A DNA stretch of 64,000 nt from Bacteroidota bacterium (GCA_021300195.1 JAJTIE010000025.1:1-64000); one strand, 5' to 3'. Shown: positions 24,274 through 32,473, counted from the first letter of the stretch. Program-made: numbers and translations. Notes: generated by a model not told the origin, from the sequence alone.

Positions 24274-26241
24274 CTAGAAGGCCAGATAGGCCAGCAGGGC
24301 CATAATGCCCAGCACCATCAGCAGGGCATAGTGCTGCACCAGGCCTGTCTGAAAAAGCTTCAGAGCCGAACCAAATACATTCACAATGCCAGCGGTAGCA
24401 TTTACCACGCCATCTACTACGTATTTGTCGAAGGGGGCCACGATGAAGCGGCTAATGGCCACAAAGGGGCGAATGAGAAGCGTATTGTACAGCTCGTCTA
24501 CAAAGAATTTTCCCTGCATGGCGGGGTACAAGCCACGGAAGAGGCCGCGCACTACCTGGTCGCCCGCTACGCCGCGGCGGCTGTAGATGCGGTAGCTCCA
24601 CAGCAGGCCCAAGAAGGCGATCAGAATAGAAAGGGCAATGAGAATGGCCTCGATGCCGAGACTCAGGTGCTCGTAGTGTACATTATGCACCGGGTGCCCC
24701 TGCTCGCCGGCCAGCCAGTGGTGGGTTATCCAGTTCAGGTGTCCGTGGTCTATCAGCTCGGGCAGGCCTGCGGCACCGCCCACAACAGCTAGTATGGCTA
24801 GCACCCACAGCGGGATGGTCATCAGCGCCGGGCTCTCATGCGGATGGTGCCCCTCCAGGGAGAAGCGCGGCTGACCGTTGAAGGTAAGGGTGGTAACACG
24901 GGTCATGTAAAAGGCCGTCAGCAGGGCGGTAAACACCCCAACACCCCACACCAGGTAGTATACGGCATCGCCGCCTATATAGGCTGCCGCAAAGTTCTTG
25001 GCCAGGATTTCATCCTTGGAGAAAAAGCCTGCCAGCGGCGGGATGCCGGCAATCGCGATTGTGCTGATCCAGAAGGTGATGGCTGTAGAGGGCATGAAGC
25101 GGCCCAGGCCGCCCATGGTGCGGATATCCTGCGGATCCTTAACCGCATGGGTGTGGTCCATGGCGTGGATAACCGAGCCGCTACCCAGGAAGAGGCAGGC
25201 CTTGAAGAAGGCGTGCGTCATAACATGAAAGATGGCGGTGGAGAAGGCACCTGCGCCCAGTGCCATAAACATGAAGCCCAGCTGGCTGACGGTAGAGTAA
25301 GCCAGCACTTTCTTGATGTCGTACTGAGTGATGGCAATGAGGGCGGCCACCAGGGCGGTGAGGGCACCCACCACGCCCACAATCATCAGCACCTCTGGGG
25401 CATGGATAAAGATGCTACCACTGAGGCGGGCAATGAGGAAGATGCCACTGGTAACCATGGTAGCGGCGTGGATAAGGGCGGATACCGGCGTAGGGCCCGC
25501 CATGGCATCGGGCAGCCATACGTACAGGGGGATCTGCGCACTCTTGCCCGTGGCGGCAATAAAGACCAGGAGGCCGATCCAGAACGCCAGATCGGTGTGG
25601 GCTCCGCCATCGAAGAAGTCTTTGCTCCCTGCCAGGATGGTGGAGTACTGCAGGCTGCCGAAGTTCCAGTACAGCAGGAAGATGGCCACGAGAAAGGCAA
25701 AGTCTCCGATTCGGTTGGCCACGAAGGCTTTTTGGGCGGCCTTGGCTTTCTCCATATCGGTGTACCAAAAGCCGATGAGGAAGAAAGAGCAGGCGCCTAC
25801 CCCCTCCCAGCCCAGGAAGGTAACGATCAGGTTATCGCCCAGGATCAGGTTCAGCATGGCGAAGATGAAGAGGTTCAGGTACAAAAAGTACTTGTAGAAC
25901 CCGCTGTCGCCGTGCATATAGCCAATGGAGTACAGATGGATGAGCGAACCCACACCGGTTACAATCAGGCCCATGAGCAGGCTCAGTTCATCCAGGTGGT
26001 AGCCAAAGCTTAGGTCCAGGCTTCCGGCCCGCATCCAGTGCAGGATGGTGAAGGTAACGGGCTGGCTGCCATAGGTAAGAAACACCTGCAGCACCAGGAT
26101 GAACGGAATGGCTACCATGAGGGTAGCCAGGCTGCCTATCAATTTCTCCTGCCGGCGAAAGGCGGGCGACACAAAGCCCAGCAGGCCGATCAGGGTAGCA
26201 CCCAGTAGCGGCAACAAGATGATCAGTGCATTCAGCTCCAT
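24274..26241 (-). CDS. nuoL: NADH-quinone oxidoreductase subunit L
   Basis: The largest antiporter-like proton-pumping subunit of complex I, 655 aa, with about 15 membrane helices. Diagnostic stretches are HLYSIGYMHGDSGFYKYF, FLGWEGVGACSFFLIGFWY, KSAQIPLYVWLPDAMAGPTP with the following ALIHAATMVTSG, and ITQYDIKKVLAYSTVSQLG. The C-terminal lateral helix region is present (residues about 560-655), so the protein looks complete. It starts one base after the nuoK stop. The genes that usually follow (nuoM, nuoN) are not here; dxr comes next. Confidence 0.96.
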   Translation of the reverse strand: MELNALIILLPLLGATLIGLLGFVSPAFRRQEKLIGSLATLMVAIPFILVLQVFLTYGSQPVTFTILHWMRAGSLDLSFGYHLDELSLLMGLIVTGVGSLIHLYSIGYMHGDSGFYKYFLYLNLFIFAMLNLILGDNLIVTFLGWEGVGACSFFLIGFWYTDMEKAKAAQKAFVANRIGDFAFLVAIFLLYWNFGSLQYSTILAGSKDFFDGGAHTDLAFWIGLLVFIAATGKSAQIPLYVWLPDAMAGPTPVSALIHAATMVTSGIFLIARLSGSIFIHAPEVLMIVGVVGALTALVAALIAITQYDIKKVLAYSTVSQLGFMFMALGAGAFSTAIFHVMTHAFFKACLFLGSGSVIHAMDHTHAVKDPQDIRTMGGLGRFMPSTAITFWISTIAIAGIPPLAGFFSKDEILAKNFAAAYIGGDAVYYLVWGVGVFTALLTAFYMTRVTTLTFNGQPRFSLEGHHPHESPALMTIPLWVLAILAVVGGAAGLPELIDHGHLNWITHHWLAGEQGHPVHNVHYEHLSLGIEAILIALSILIAFLGLLWSYRIYSRRGVAGDQVVRGLFRGLYPAMQGKFFVDELYNTLLIRPFVAISRFIVAPFDKYVVDGVVNATAGIVNVFGSALKLFQTGLVQHYALLMVLGIMALLAYLAF

Positions 26242-26242
26242 A

Positions 26243-26554
26243 CTACCACTTAAAGATGTTTACGTTATTCAGTTTTACGGTCTCCTTGTTCCGGAAGAGG
26301 GCGATGATGATGGCAAGGCCTACCACTGCCTCTGCTGCGGCCACGCACATCACAAAGAAGACCAGCATGGTACCGGCAGGGTCATTCCAATAGTTGCTGA
26401 AGGCAACCAGGGCCAGGTTTACCGCATTCAGCATAAGCTCCACGCACATGAAGACGATAATGGCATTGCGGCGAATAAGCACCCCAATAACGCCGAGCAT
26501 AAACATGGCTGCGCTAATGGCCAGATAGTAGTACAGGGTTTCGATGGGATTCAT
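26243..26554 (-). CDS. nuoK: NADH-quinone oxidoreductase subunit K
   Basis: A small three-helix membrane subunit of complex I, 103 aa. Characteristic features are the second helix [20 protein letters not shown] with its conserved Glu, and the third helix [18 protein letters not shown] with a second buried Glu. It lies 30 bases downstream of nuoJ's stop and one base before nuoL, in standard J-K-L order. Confidence 0.96.
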   Translation of the reverse strand: MNPIETLYYYLAISAAMFMLGVIGVLIRRNAIIVFMCVELMLNAVNLALVAFSNYWNDPAGTMLVFFVMCVAAAEAVVGLAIIIALFRNKETVKLNNVNIFKW

Positions 26555-26584
26555 GGGCGTAGGTTACTTGCAGATTGGCTGGAC

Positions 26585-27112
26585 TTACGATTGGCTGGGG
26601 GTCTGGTTCAGTTTCTTGCCGTGCTTTTTGGCTATGGCCATGGCACCTAGCAGCGCCACCAGCAGCACTACCGAGATCATCTCGAAGGGGAACACATAGT
26701 CTGTCATCAGGTAGCGGCCTATTGGCTCCACTTTGCCCACAAAGGGCCCTTTGTACTCGGGCATGGCTGCCTGTAGGCCGCCAAAGGCATAGAGCAGCTC
26801 GGCCAGAAAAGCCAGGCCCAGCATGTAGGAGAAAGCACGGTTTACCGTCAGGTCATTCGGCTCCATGTCCTCCTCACTCAGGTTCAGCAGCATGATGACA
26901 AACAGGAATAGCACCATAATGGCACCCGCATATACAATGATCTGCACTACGGCCAGAAACTCATTGCCCAGGCTAAGAAATAGGCCGCCAATGGCAAAGA
27001 AGTTTACGATCAGGTAAAGCACACAGTAGATGGGGTTGCGGCTGGTAATAAGCCCAATGCCGCCCAGGAGACCTACGGTGGCAAGGATCCAGAACAGAAT
27101 TTCGTGTATCAT
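26585..27112 (-). CDS. nuoJ: NADH-quinone oxidoreductase subunit J
   Basis: A membrane subunit of complex I, 175 aa, with five predicted helices. The stretches NPIYCVLYLIVNFFAIGGLF and IVYAGAIMVLFLFVIMLLNL are typical of NuoJ, the latter including the helix with the conserved pi-bulge region. It is the first gene of a nuoJKL cluster. No convincing -7 box was found between its start and the tRNA gene. nuoH or nuoI, the usual upstream partners, are absent from the window. Confidence 0.95.
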   Translation of the reverse strand: MIHEILFWILATVGLLGGIGLITSRNPIYCVLYLIVNFFAIGGLFLSLGNEFLAVVQIIVYAGAIMVLFLFVIMLLNLSEEDMEPNDLTVNRAFSYMLGLAFLAELLYAFGGLQAAMPEYKGPFVGKVEPIGRYLMTDYVFPFEMISVVLLVALLGAMAIAKKHGKKLNQTPSQS

Positions 27113-27278
27113 AGCATGGAGTTATGCGCACGCTAAATTCAGGCGTTTTGTTCAGATAAGCAAACAGAATCTGCCTGGCACTGGCCCATCTGGCCGGAGC
27201 GCATGGAGCCCAGGTATAGCAGGCTGAACTACCCAGGGGCAAAGTCTGATTTTTTTGATAAAAAAATCGGACGGACAC

Positions 27279-27308
27279 TTGCAGGCATTCACGTTATCTC
27301 TATATTTG
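27279..27308 (+). promoter_or_regulatory. Consensus promoter of the tRNA-Val gene
   Basis: TTG (27279-27281), 19 bases, then TATATTTG (27301-27308) match the Bacteroidota housekeeping promoter at every defined position. Predicted +1 is near 27312, twelve bases before the mature tRNA. This is the best promoter in the window and supports the use of the motif elsewhere. Confidence 0.9.
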
Positions 27309-27323
27309 TGGCCCATTCGGGAA

Positions 27324-27398
27324 GGGAATTTAGCTCAGCTGGTTCAGAGCATCTGCCTTACAAGCAGAGGGTCGGGGGTTCGAATCCCTCAATTCCCA
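27324..27398 (+). tRNA. tRNA-Val with anticodon UAC
   Basis: A cloverleaf can be drawn fully. The acceptor arm pairs GGGAATT with AATTCCC. The D stem is GCTC/GAGC. The anticodon stem is TCTGC/GCAGA around the loop CTTACAA, with TAC at positions 34-36. The T arm is GGGGG TTCGAAT CCCTC-like with the conserved TTCGAAT. The discriminator is A; the CCA end is not encoded. It stands alone, with its own promoter and terminator. Confidence 0.96.
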
Positions 27399-27410
27399 CT
27401 AAACGAAGAG

Positions 27411-27447
27411 CGGGCCATCTACTTGATAGATGGCCCGTTTTCTTTTT
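27411..27447 (+). terminator. Intrinsic terminator of the tRNA-Val gene
   Basis: An 11-bp perfect stem (27411-27421 with 27427-27437) around the loop CTTGA is followed by TTTTCTTTTT. It lies 12 bases after the tRNA. The 200 bases between here and the RNase P RNA hold nothing recognisable. Confidence 0.95.
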
Positions 27448-27649
27448 AAAACCTTGGAAGGAAGGCATACAGCGGTGCGTTTCGTCTCCCGCATTTTTTC
27501 GAAGCAGATCAACCTTTCTGCCAGGCAGGGGCGGCACAGCCGGCCCTACGGCAGGATAGGAAATAGCAAACGTAAGAGGCACGCGGCAGCAGAGGCCGCC
27601 GGGTTGTGAACCGGATTTGGGATAAATGCAGAAGCGGGAAGACGAGAAC

Positions 27650-28064
27650 AAACAGACAGGCCTGTAAGCCGGATTCTGTACTGCCACTGCTGGCAGCAGC
27701 TGCCATTTATCTGGGCCGCTACTCACGCATCGGCTCTATCGACCTACCCCCCGGCATGACTGGGCGGGCCACCCTAGCCGGTATACATGGTCTTTCAGCA
27801 CCTGGGGTTTACCGCGATGCCGGTTGCCCGGCAAAGCCGTGGGCTCTTACCCCACGCTTTCACCCTTACCGGCAGCACAACCCGTGAGGGCTGTGCTACG
27901 TAGGCGGTATGCTTTCTGTGGCACTTTCCGTAGAGGGGTGGTGGCGAGCATGCCCGCTCCCTGTCCCCTCCCCTACCCGTTAGGTAGCAGGCTGCCCTAT
28001 GCTGTCCGGACTTTCCTCCCCTGCCTCGGTGTGGACAGAAGCGGCAGCTCGGCCTGTCTGTGTC
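27650..28064 (-). ncRNA. rnpB: RNase P RNA (class A), catalytic subunit of tRNA 5' processing
   Basis: Read on the minus strand, the conserved blocks are present in order. Near the 5' end is GAGGAAAGTCCGGAC (about 28020-28005). The central AGGGTGAAAGCGTGGGG and TAAGAGCCCAC lie near 27870-27840, and the 3' end holds AATCCGGCTTACAGGCC. The terminal P1 helix closes by pairing ACAGACAGGCC (28061-28051) with GGCCTGTCTGT (27662-27652), which fixes both ends to within a few bases. The length is about 415 nt. Ends are estimated from P1. The gene is unrelated in orientation to the tRNA next to it. Confidence 0.94.
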
Positions 28065-28101
28065 TTCTCTCTTGTGCTTTACAAAGAACGCATCCGGCGC
28101 A

Positions 28102-29094
28102 TTATAGCAGCTGGATACTGGTTTTTAGTTCACTCTTGGTATCCACCGGAATGGGACTATTGCCCAGTGGCCCGCCGCTCATCTGTTGGATGCCGGTCAT
28201 GTTCTGGGTGATGGAGCGGCCCAGCAGCAGGTAGGTGCCTGGCTGTATACGCAGCTCCGTGTGCTGGGTACCACTGGTTTTGTCCTCGTTCAGTATTCCG
28301 TTGGGCAGGCGTTCGGCCTCCGCCTTGGGGTTGGGCACCTTGGCCCAGTCGGCCACTACGGTTATTTGGGCCTCGGTTACCTCACTTATCTTGTAGTTTT
28401 CCTCGCCCAGGTGCTTGCCCTTCTTGTGCTTTACTTTCCAGCTGTTATTAGCCGTTAGCGCTTCGGCAGGAGTAGCGCCGAAAATGGCTGTAACCTGCTC
28501 CAGCACCTTCTCTTCGGTATAGGCGTTGATCAGTGCCGCCTTCATGAGCTGAGACTGCTCGCCCTTGAAGCTTACCTTTTCCTCCATCTCCTTGCGCAGG
28601 GCCTCCCATCCTACAACCTTTACGGCCTTTCCCTGCGCATCTAGTTCCACTTCATAGGTTCGGTCTATCATCCAGGCATCCAGGCGCACAGCATCATAGG
28701 GTTTGTCTGCGGCATCCTCACTATTGTAGTCCTCCTTGCCCTGCATGCTGTTTTCGCTATCGGCTACCAGCTTGCGCAGGGTTACGGCCAGCACATAGCC
28801 CCCCCCCTGGCGCGTACGGAGCGCCTTGTAATCGGTTACCTTCCGGGTATTTTGTTTTACCAGTACGTTAGTACCCATCACGCTCTGGGTCTGCTCTATG
28901 CTAGCCTGCAGCTGGTAGGTGTAGGTTTTGCCCACTTCTAGCCGTATGGTGGGGGGCTGGCCCGCCTTGGCCATGGCGCTGCCTGCAAATAGCACAGCCA
29001 GCAGCGTACCAGTCAGCACTTGCCGCCAGCTACCTGGCACACCGGCTTCGCGCTTCGTCATCCGCTTCCTATTCTTGTTCATGGGGGTATACAT
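28102..29094 (-). CDS. Exported protein of unknown function, possibly DUF6263-type, 330 aa
   Basis: A basic N-terminus leads into a hydrophobic signal segment (VLTGTLLAVLFAGSAMA), so the protein is exported. The mature part opens with IRLEVGKTYTYQLQASIEQT and contains long alternating beta-type stretches plus a helical segment (QLMKAALINAYTEEKVLEQV). This layout resembles DUF6263-type Bacteroidota periplasmic proteins, but the match is by eye. No catalytic motif is seen. Starts at 29082 (MNKNRKRM) and 29061 (MTKREAG) are equally possible and leave the signal peptide intact. It begins 57 bases after the recN stop on the same strand, so it could be read from the recN transcript. Unlike most exported proteins here, Gln does not follow the cleavage site. 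Confidence 0.7.
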   Translation of the reverse strand: MYTPMNKNRKRMTKREAGVPGSWRQVLTGTLLAVLFAGSAMAKAGQPPTIRLEVGKTYTYQLQASIEQTQSVMGTNVLVKQNTRKVTDYKALRTRQGGGYVLAVTLRKLVADSENSMQGKEDYNSEDAADKPYDAVRLDAWMIDRTYEVELDAQGKAVKVVGWEALRKEMEEKVSFKGEQSQLMKAALINAYTEEKVLEQVTAIFGATPAEALTANNSWKVKHKKGKHLGEENYKISEVTEAQITVVADWAKVPNPKAEAERLPNGILNEDKTSGTQHTELRIQPGTYLLLGRSITQNMTGIQQMSGGPLGNSPIPVDTKSELKTSIQLL

Positions 29095-29151
29095 GTTTGG
29101 CTTAATACAAAAATTGTTCCAAAATAGCGCCCTTGGTGGCTTGGGTTTGTG

Positions 29152-30849
29152 TTATCGCATCAGTTCCTCGGCCGAGGCCAGGGCAGCCGGGCTGGGGTTA
29201 TCTCCGGCCATGATGCGCGCTACCTCTTGCACTCTTTCGGCTGCAAGTAAGGGTCTAATGCGCGTATTTGTCTTACCGTTCATCACATCTTTGTAGATAT
29301 AGTAGTGGGTGGCGGGGCGGCTGGCAATCTGGGGCAGGTGGGTAATGACAATGAGCTGGTGGCGCAGCGCCAGCTGCTGGATAACGCGCCCCACCCGGAG
29401 TGCAACCTCACCCGATATGCCCGTATCTATTTCGTCGAAGATGAGCAGGGGCAGATCGGTGTGCTCGGCCAGTGCGGCCTTCAGGGCTAGCATCACGCGG
29501 GCCAGCTCTCCGCCACTGGCTACCTGGTTGAGCGGGCCCATGGGTACACCGGCATTGGTGCGTATGCGGAAGCTAAGCCGGTGGATGCCATTCGGCTGGG
29601 GCTGCAGGTAGTCAGCGCCCAGTTTCAGGGGGCCATCGGGCTGTGTCAGCCGCGTCAGCTCAATGGCAAATTCGGCATGCGGCAGTGCCACCGCCTCCAG
29701 CTGGGCATTCACCTGCTGGGCCAGCCGCACAGCCGCCACCTGGCGGGCCTCTTCCAGGGCTTGTGCTAGCTGGGCCAGCTGCTGGTATCCGGCGGCTATC
29801 AGTGCTTTTAGTTCGGCCTGCTGCCGGTCGCTATCCTGGTAGGCCCCCAGCTGTAGGGCCAGCTGGTCTCGTAGTGCAATCAGGTCTGCCGCCACGGCCA
29901 CCTTGTACTTCAGCTTCAGGCGGGTGTACAGGTCGTGCCGTGCCTCCAGCTCGGCCTGGCGCTGGGGGTCGCGCTCCAGCTGGTCCAGCTCGTGGCTCAG
30001 CGTATGGCTGGCATCCTGCAGCAGCACCTGGGCCTCGGCCAGCTGGTCCAGCAGGCCAGGTAGGGCTGGGTGCAGGCTGGCCAGGCGCTCCAGCACCCGG
30101 CGCTGCCGGGCCAGCAGCTGCAGCACGGCGGTTTCAGATTCGCTGAGCACACTTAGGGTCTCGCCCATGCCCTGGGTCAGGGCCTCGTAGTGCTGCAGGC
30201 TGCGCAGCTCCTGTTCCAGCGCCTCGTCCTCGCCAGCCTGTAGCTGTGCCTGGCTCAGCTCGTCCAGCTGGTGGTGGCGGTAGTCGGCCTCTTGGCTGGC
30301 CCGCAGGTGCTCGGCCTGTAGCTGGGCCAGTTGGCGCTCGTGGGCCTGTATGGCCCGCAGTGCCTGGCCAAATGCGGCCACCTGCGCCTGTGTGCCGGCA
30401 TACTGGTCTAGCATATTCAGCTGCTCGCGCTCATCCAGCAGGCGCTGCCCATCGCGCTGGCTGTGCAGGTCTACCAGCTGGCTAGCCAGGGCCTTCAGTA
30501 CAGGCAGGGTGGCGGGGGTGTCATTCACAAAGGCGCGACTCTTCCCCTGTGGGCTTAGCTCGCGCCGCAGGATCAGTTCGTTCCCCTCTCGGTCCAGGTC
30601 TGCCTCGGCCATGGCCGCCCACACGGGGCTCTCATCGGGCAGCCTAAAGTACGCCTCTACCACGCACTTACGCGCCGTATCCAGCACCACGGCAGTGTCG
30701 GCCCGCTCGCCCAGTATCAGGCCCAGTGCACCCAGCATGATGGACTTTCCGGCCCCTGTTTCGCCCGTAATCAGGTTGAGCTGCGGGCCAGGCTGCAGGT
30801 CCAGGGCGTCTATCAGGGCATAGTTCTGTATCAGCAGGCGGGTGAGCAT
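29152..30849 (-). CDS. recN: DNA repair ATPase RecN
   Basis: An SMC-like ATPase used in recombinational repair of double-strand breaks, 565 aa. The N-terminal nucleotide site has ITGETGAGKSIMLGALGL near residue 30. Two long coiled-coil arms rich in Leu, Gln and Ala occupy about residues 150-370. The C-terminal half carries the ABC signature ASGGELARVMLALK and Walker B LLIFDEIDTGISGEVALRVG. Its ATG lies one base after the stop of the thioredoxin-like gene, so both are translated from the promoter at 31473-31503. Confidence 0.96.
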   Translation of the reverse strand: MLTRLLIQNYALIDALDLQPGPQLNLITGETGAGKSIMLGALGLILGERADTAVVLDTARKCVVEAYFRLPDESPVWAAMAEADLDREGNELILRRELSPQGKSRAFVNDTPATLPVLKALASQLVDLHSQRDGQRLLDEREQLNMLDQYAGTQAQVAAFGQALRAIQAHERQLAQLQAEHLRASQEADYRHHQLDELSQAQLQAGEDEALEQELRSLQHYEALTQGMGETLSVLSESETAVLQLLARQRRVLERLASLHPALPGLLDQLAEAQVLLQDASHTLSHELDQLERDPQRQAELEARHDLYTRLKLKYKVAVAADLIALRDQLALQLGAYQDSDRQQAELKALIAAGYQQLAQLAQALEEARQVAAVRLAQQVNAQLEAVALPHAEFAIELTRLTQPDGPLKLGADYLQPQPNGIHRLSFRIRTNAGVPMGPLNQVASGGELARVMLALKAALAEHTDLPLLIFDEIDTGISGEVALRVGRVIQQLALRHQLIVITHLPQIASRPATHYYIYKDVMNGKTNTRIRPLLAAERVQEVARIMAGDNPSPAALASAEELMR

Positions 30850-30850
30850 G

Positions 30851-31453
30851 CTAGCGGCTCCAGTCTTTTATCTTTTGTATAAACTCCAGCTGCAGGGTGG
30901 CCGTGCGGTCTTTGGCATACCAGTGGTGCAGGTCGGCGTACAGCTCCTGCCGGCTGCGGATGGGGTTGGCCTTATGGTCATCCACCATCTGCTGGGCCGG
31001 GGCGGGGCGGGGCCCCCAGTGGCCCAGCACCTGGCCGTCCGTGCTCCGCACGCAGATGACGATGGGGATGGCAATGCCCCCGTTGGTCTTGAAATGCGCC
31101 ATCAGGTCGGGGTGCTCATCCCGCAGCAGGACGTGCAGGGCTATCTGTGGGCTATACTCGGCCATAGCAGCTATGGCAGGCAGGCTTTGTGCTGCGTCTC
31201 CGCACCATATCTCGGATAGGGCTAGCCACACCCAGGGCCCGGGCACCTGCTGCAGGGCCTGCTGCAGGCTGGGGGCTAGCTGGGTCTGCTGGGCTACCCG
31301 GCGGCTGCGCTGCAGGTTCAGGGCAGTGTATTGCACCAGTTCATCGCTCTGGTTTGGGCCAGTAGTAGCCTTGGCAGCCACCTTGTCTTCAAACAGGGCC
31401 ATATAGGCCTGCCAGGTGTAGGCCTCGGATATGAGCACTCTATCGATCTGCAT
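30851..31453 (-). CDS. Thioredoxin-like protein with a single active-site Cys, 200 aa
   Basis: Resembles the thioredoxin-fold family typified by the motif E-WCGDA--LP. Here it reads SEIWCGDAAQSLPAIAAMAE near residue 85, followed by a strand, a cis-Pro-type loop (GGIAIPIVICV) and GHWGPRP. Only one Cys is present where thioredoxins have CxxC, so a simple dithiol reductase reaction is unlikely. No signal peptide is visible from the ATG at 31453 (MQIDRVLIS). The upstream in-frame ATG at 31519 precedes the predicted transcription start near 31469 and is rejected. It is first in a two-gene unit with recN, suggesting stress or repair-linked expression; the function is unknown. Confidence 0.82.
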   Translation of the reverse strand: MQIDRVLISEAYTWQAYMALFEDKVAAKATTGPNQSDELVQYTALNLQRSRRVAQQTQLAPSLQQALQQVPGPWVWLALSEIWCGDAAQSLPAIAAMAEYSPQIALHVLLRDEHPDLMAHFKTNGGIAIPIVICVRSTDGQVLGHWGPRPAPAQQMVDDHKANPIRSRQELYADLHHWYAKDRTATLQLEFIQKIKDWSR

Positions 31454-31472
31454 ACGGGTAATCGTTTGTACA

Positions 31473-31503
31473 CAAAGGTAGCAGCTGTAGGCCCCGTGCA
31501 CAA
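31473..31503 (-). promoter_or_regulatory. Promoter of the thioredoxin-like gene and recN
   Basis: On the minus strand, TTG (31503-31501), 20 bases, then TACCTTTG (31480-31473) match the consensus exactly. Predicted +1 is near 31469, giving a 16-base leader to the ATG at 31453. It overrides the longer open frame. Confidence 0.82.
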
Positions 31504-31537
31504 GCCCGCAGCGGTACACAGGCTGCCCAAAAAGACA

Positions 31538-32179
31538 TTAGCGGTTATTCCAGAAGGTGAGGCCCACGCCCATCCACAGCCGTAGTAGCGGGGCGCCCGT
31601 GCGGCTGGCGGTGGCCGTAGGGCGGTAGCGGTCGGTGCCCAGTAGGGCATAGTCTGCCCCCAGGCCCAGTAGCCAGCTGTTGTGTTTACTCATGGGCAGG
31701 CGGTACCAGGCACTCAGGCTGGCAGCCAGCTGCAGCCCGGGCTGCTCCAGGGTAGCCTGCTCGGGCTGATTGGCAACCAAATAAGCGGCTTTTTCATCGC
31801 CGCCGCCCAGCAGCTCCAGGCGGGGGCCTGCCAGCAGGTATGCCTCGCGGGGGCGATGGTAGTTTTTGCGCCGCAGCTTGAACAAGGCAGCCAGGTGCCC
31901 CCCGGCCCGGTTAGTGGTGATGCCCTGGCCGGGGGCCAAGGTGTGGTGCTGACTGAGATAAGAGGGGCCTGCCTCCAGCTGGTAGCCGTAGGGCTTGCCG
32001 CAGATGAAGTGGGTGTAGAAAATGGTAGCCCGAGCCAGGGTGCCAATGCCATCCGCAGACTCCAGGGCGGAAAGCGTGGGCCCTGCCTGGATGCCCGCCC
32101 CTAGCTCGGCAAGGTGATACTGGGCCTGTAGGGGCACGGAAAAGGCTAGCAGCAGCGACAACCCGATAAAACGTAGCAT
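31538..32179 (-). CDS. Predicted outer-membrane beta-barrel protein, 213 aa
   Basis: A signal peptide (MLRFIGLSLLLAFSVPLQA) is followed by Gln-Tyr. The mature part alternates hydrophobic and polar residues with Gly-rich turns: ELGAGIQAGPTLSAL, GYQLEAGPSYLS, AGGHLAALFKL, AYLLAGPRLELLGGG, LQLAASLSAWYRL, WLLGLGADYALLG. It ends with LLRLWMGVGLTFWNNR, an aromatic-rich last strand typical of Bacteroidota small barrels. About eight strands can be drawn. Function unknown. The gene lies 31 bases downstream of a strong terminator, which is itself preceded by a consensus promoter (32304-32334). Expression therefore probably depends on readthrough of that leader. Confidence 0.75.
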   Translation of the reverse strand: MLRFIGLSLLLAFSVPLQAQYHLAELGAGIQAGPTLSALESADGIGTLARATIFYTHFICGKPYGYQLEAGPSYLSQHHTLAPGQGITTNRAGGHLAALFKLRRKNYHRPREAYLLAGPRLELLGGGDEKAAYLVANQPEQATLEQPGLQLAASLSAWYRLPMSKHNSWLLGLGADYALLGTDRYRPTATASRTGAPLLRLWMGVGLTFWNNR

Positions 32180-32209
32180 GGCTACAAAGAAGAATCAAAT
32201 AACCGGCAA

Positions 32210-32300
32210 TAAAAAACCCCAAGTGACTCGGCACTTTGGGGTTCAACAATAAACTAACTAAACTAACTACTATGATAACCTACACTGCTGCAAGCTACTA
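32210..32300 (-). ncRNA. Candidate short leader RNA or small RNA ending in an intrinsic terminator
   Basis: A consensus promoter should start a transcript near 32300. It meets a strong terminator at 32242-32211 after about 60 bases, giving an RNA of about 90 nt. The 5' part holds a repetitive TAGTTAGTT-TAGTTAGTT stretch (about 32268-32250). No ATG-initiated reading frame is present. The beta-barrel gene starts 31 bases beyond the terminator. It could be an attenuator leader for that gene or a free small RNA. Alternatively the hairpin merely ends the receptor transcript from 32474. No named RNA family was recognised. Confidence 0.5.
32211..32242 (-). terminator. Intrinsic terminator between a promoter and the beta-barrel gene
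   Basis: On the minus strand, ACCCCAAAGTG pairs with CAC-TTGGGGT (one bulged A) around CCGAGT and is followed by a run of T, then ATT. It is a strong rho-independent form, located downstream of the promoter at 32304-32334 and 31 bases before the ATG at 32179. Confidence 0.88.
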
Positions 32301-32303
32301 GTA

Positions 32304-32334
32304 CAAAGATACACGACGAGTTTGAGACTTGCAA
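32304..32334 (-). promoter_or_regulatory. Consensus promoter of the leader RNA
   Basis: On the minus strand, TTG (32334-32332), 20 bases, then TATCTTTG (32311-32304) match the consensus exactly. Predicted +1 is near 32300. Confidence 0.82.
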
Positions 32335-32473
32335 GCAAAACTTGGCGACTAATGGGTCTTTTTTTTTGACAAACAAAAAGAGGCGGCATTCGAACAGATC
32401 ATGGGGCACAGTGTATACCGTTCTGGCTCCATCCAGGCCTGCTACGCAGCACGATCAGGCCGAAAGCAACCCG

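Noticed and set aside
24838-26013. 391-residue plus-strand frame, and others antisense to nuoL
   Set aside because: Antisense to the conserved nuoL frame. The product is charged and low in hydrophobic structure, with no promoter and no domain.
27358-27726. 122-residue minus-strand frame over the tRNA and its flank
   Set aside because: Overlaps the tRNA and rnpB 3' end on the opposite or same strand. The ending GIEGFEPPTLCL is the familiar false translation of an antisense tRNA.
32210-32245. Hairpin text resembling the 3' part of a tracrRNA (GTGCCGAGTCAC)
   Set aside because: The likeness is limited to a few bases of stem-loop. No Cas gene, repeat or anti-repeat is in the window.
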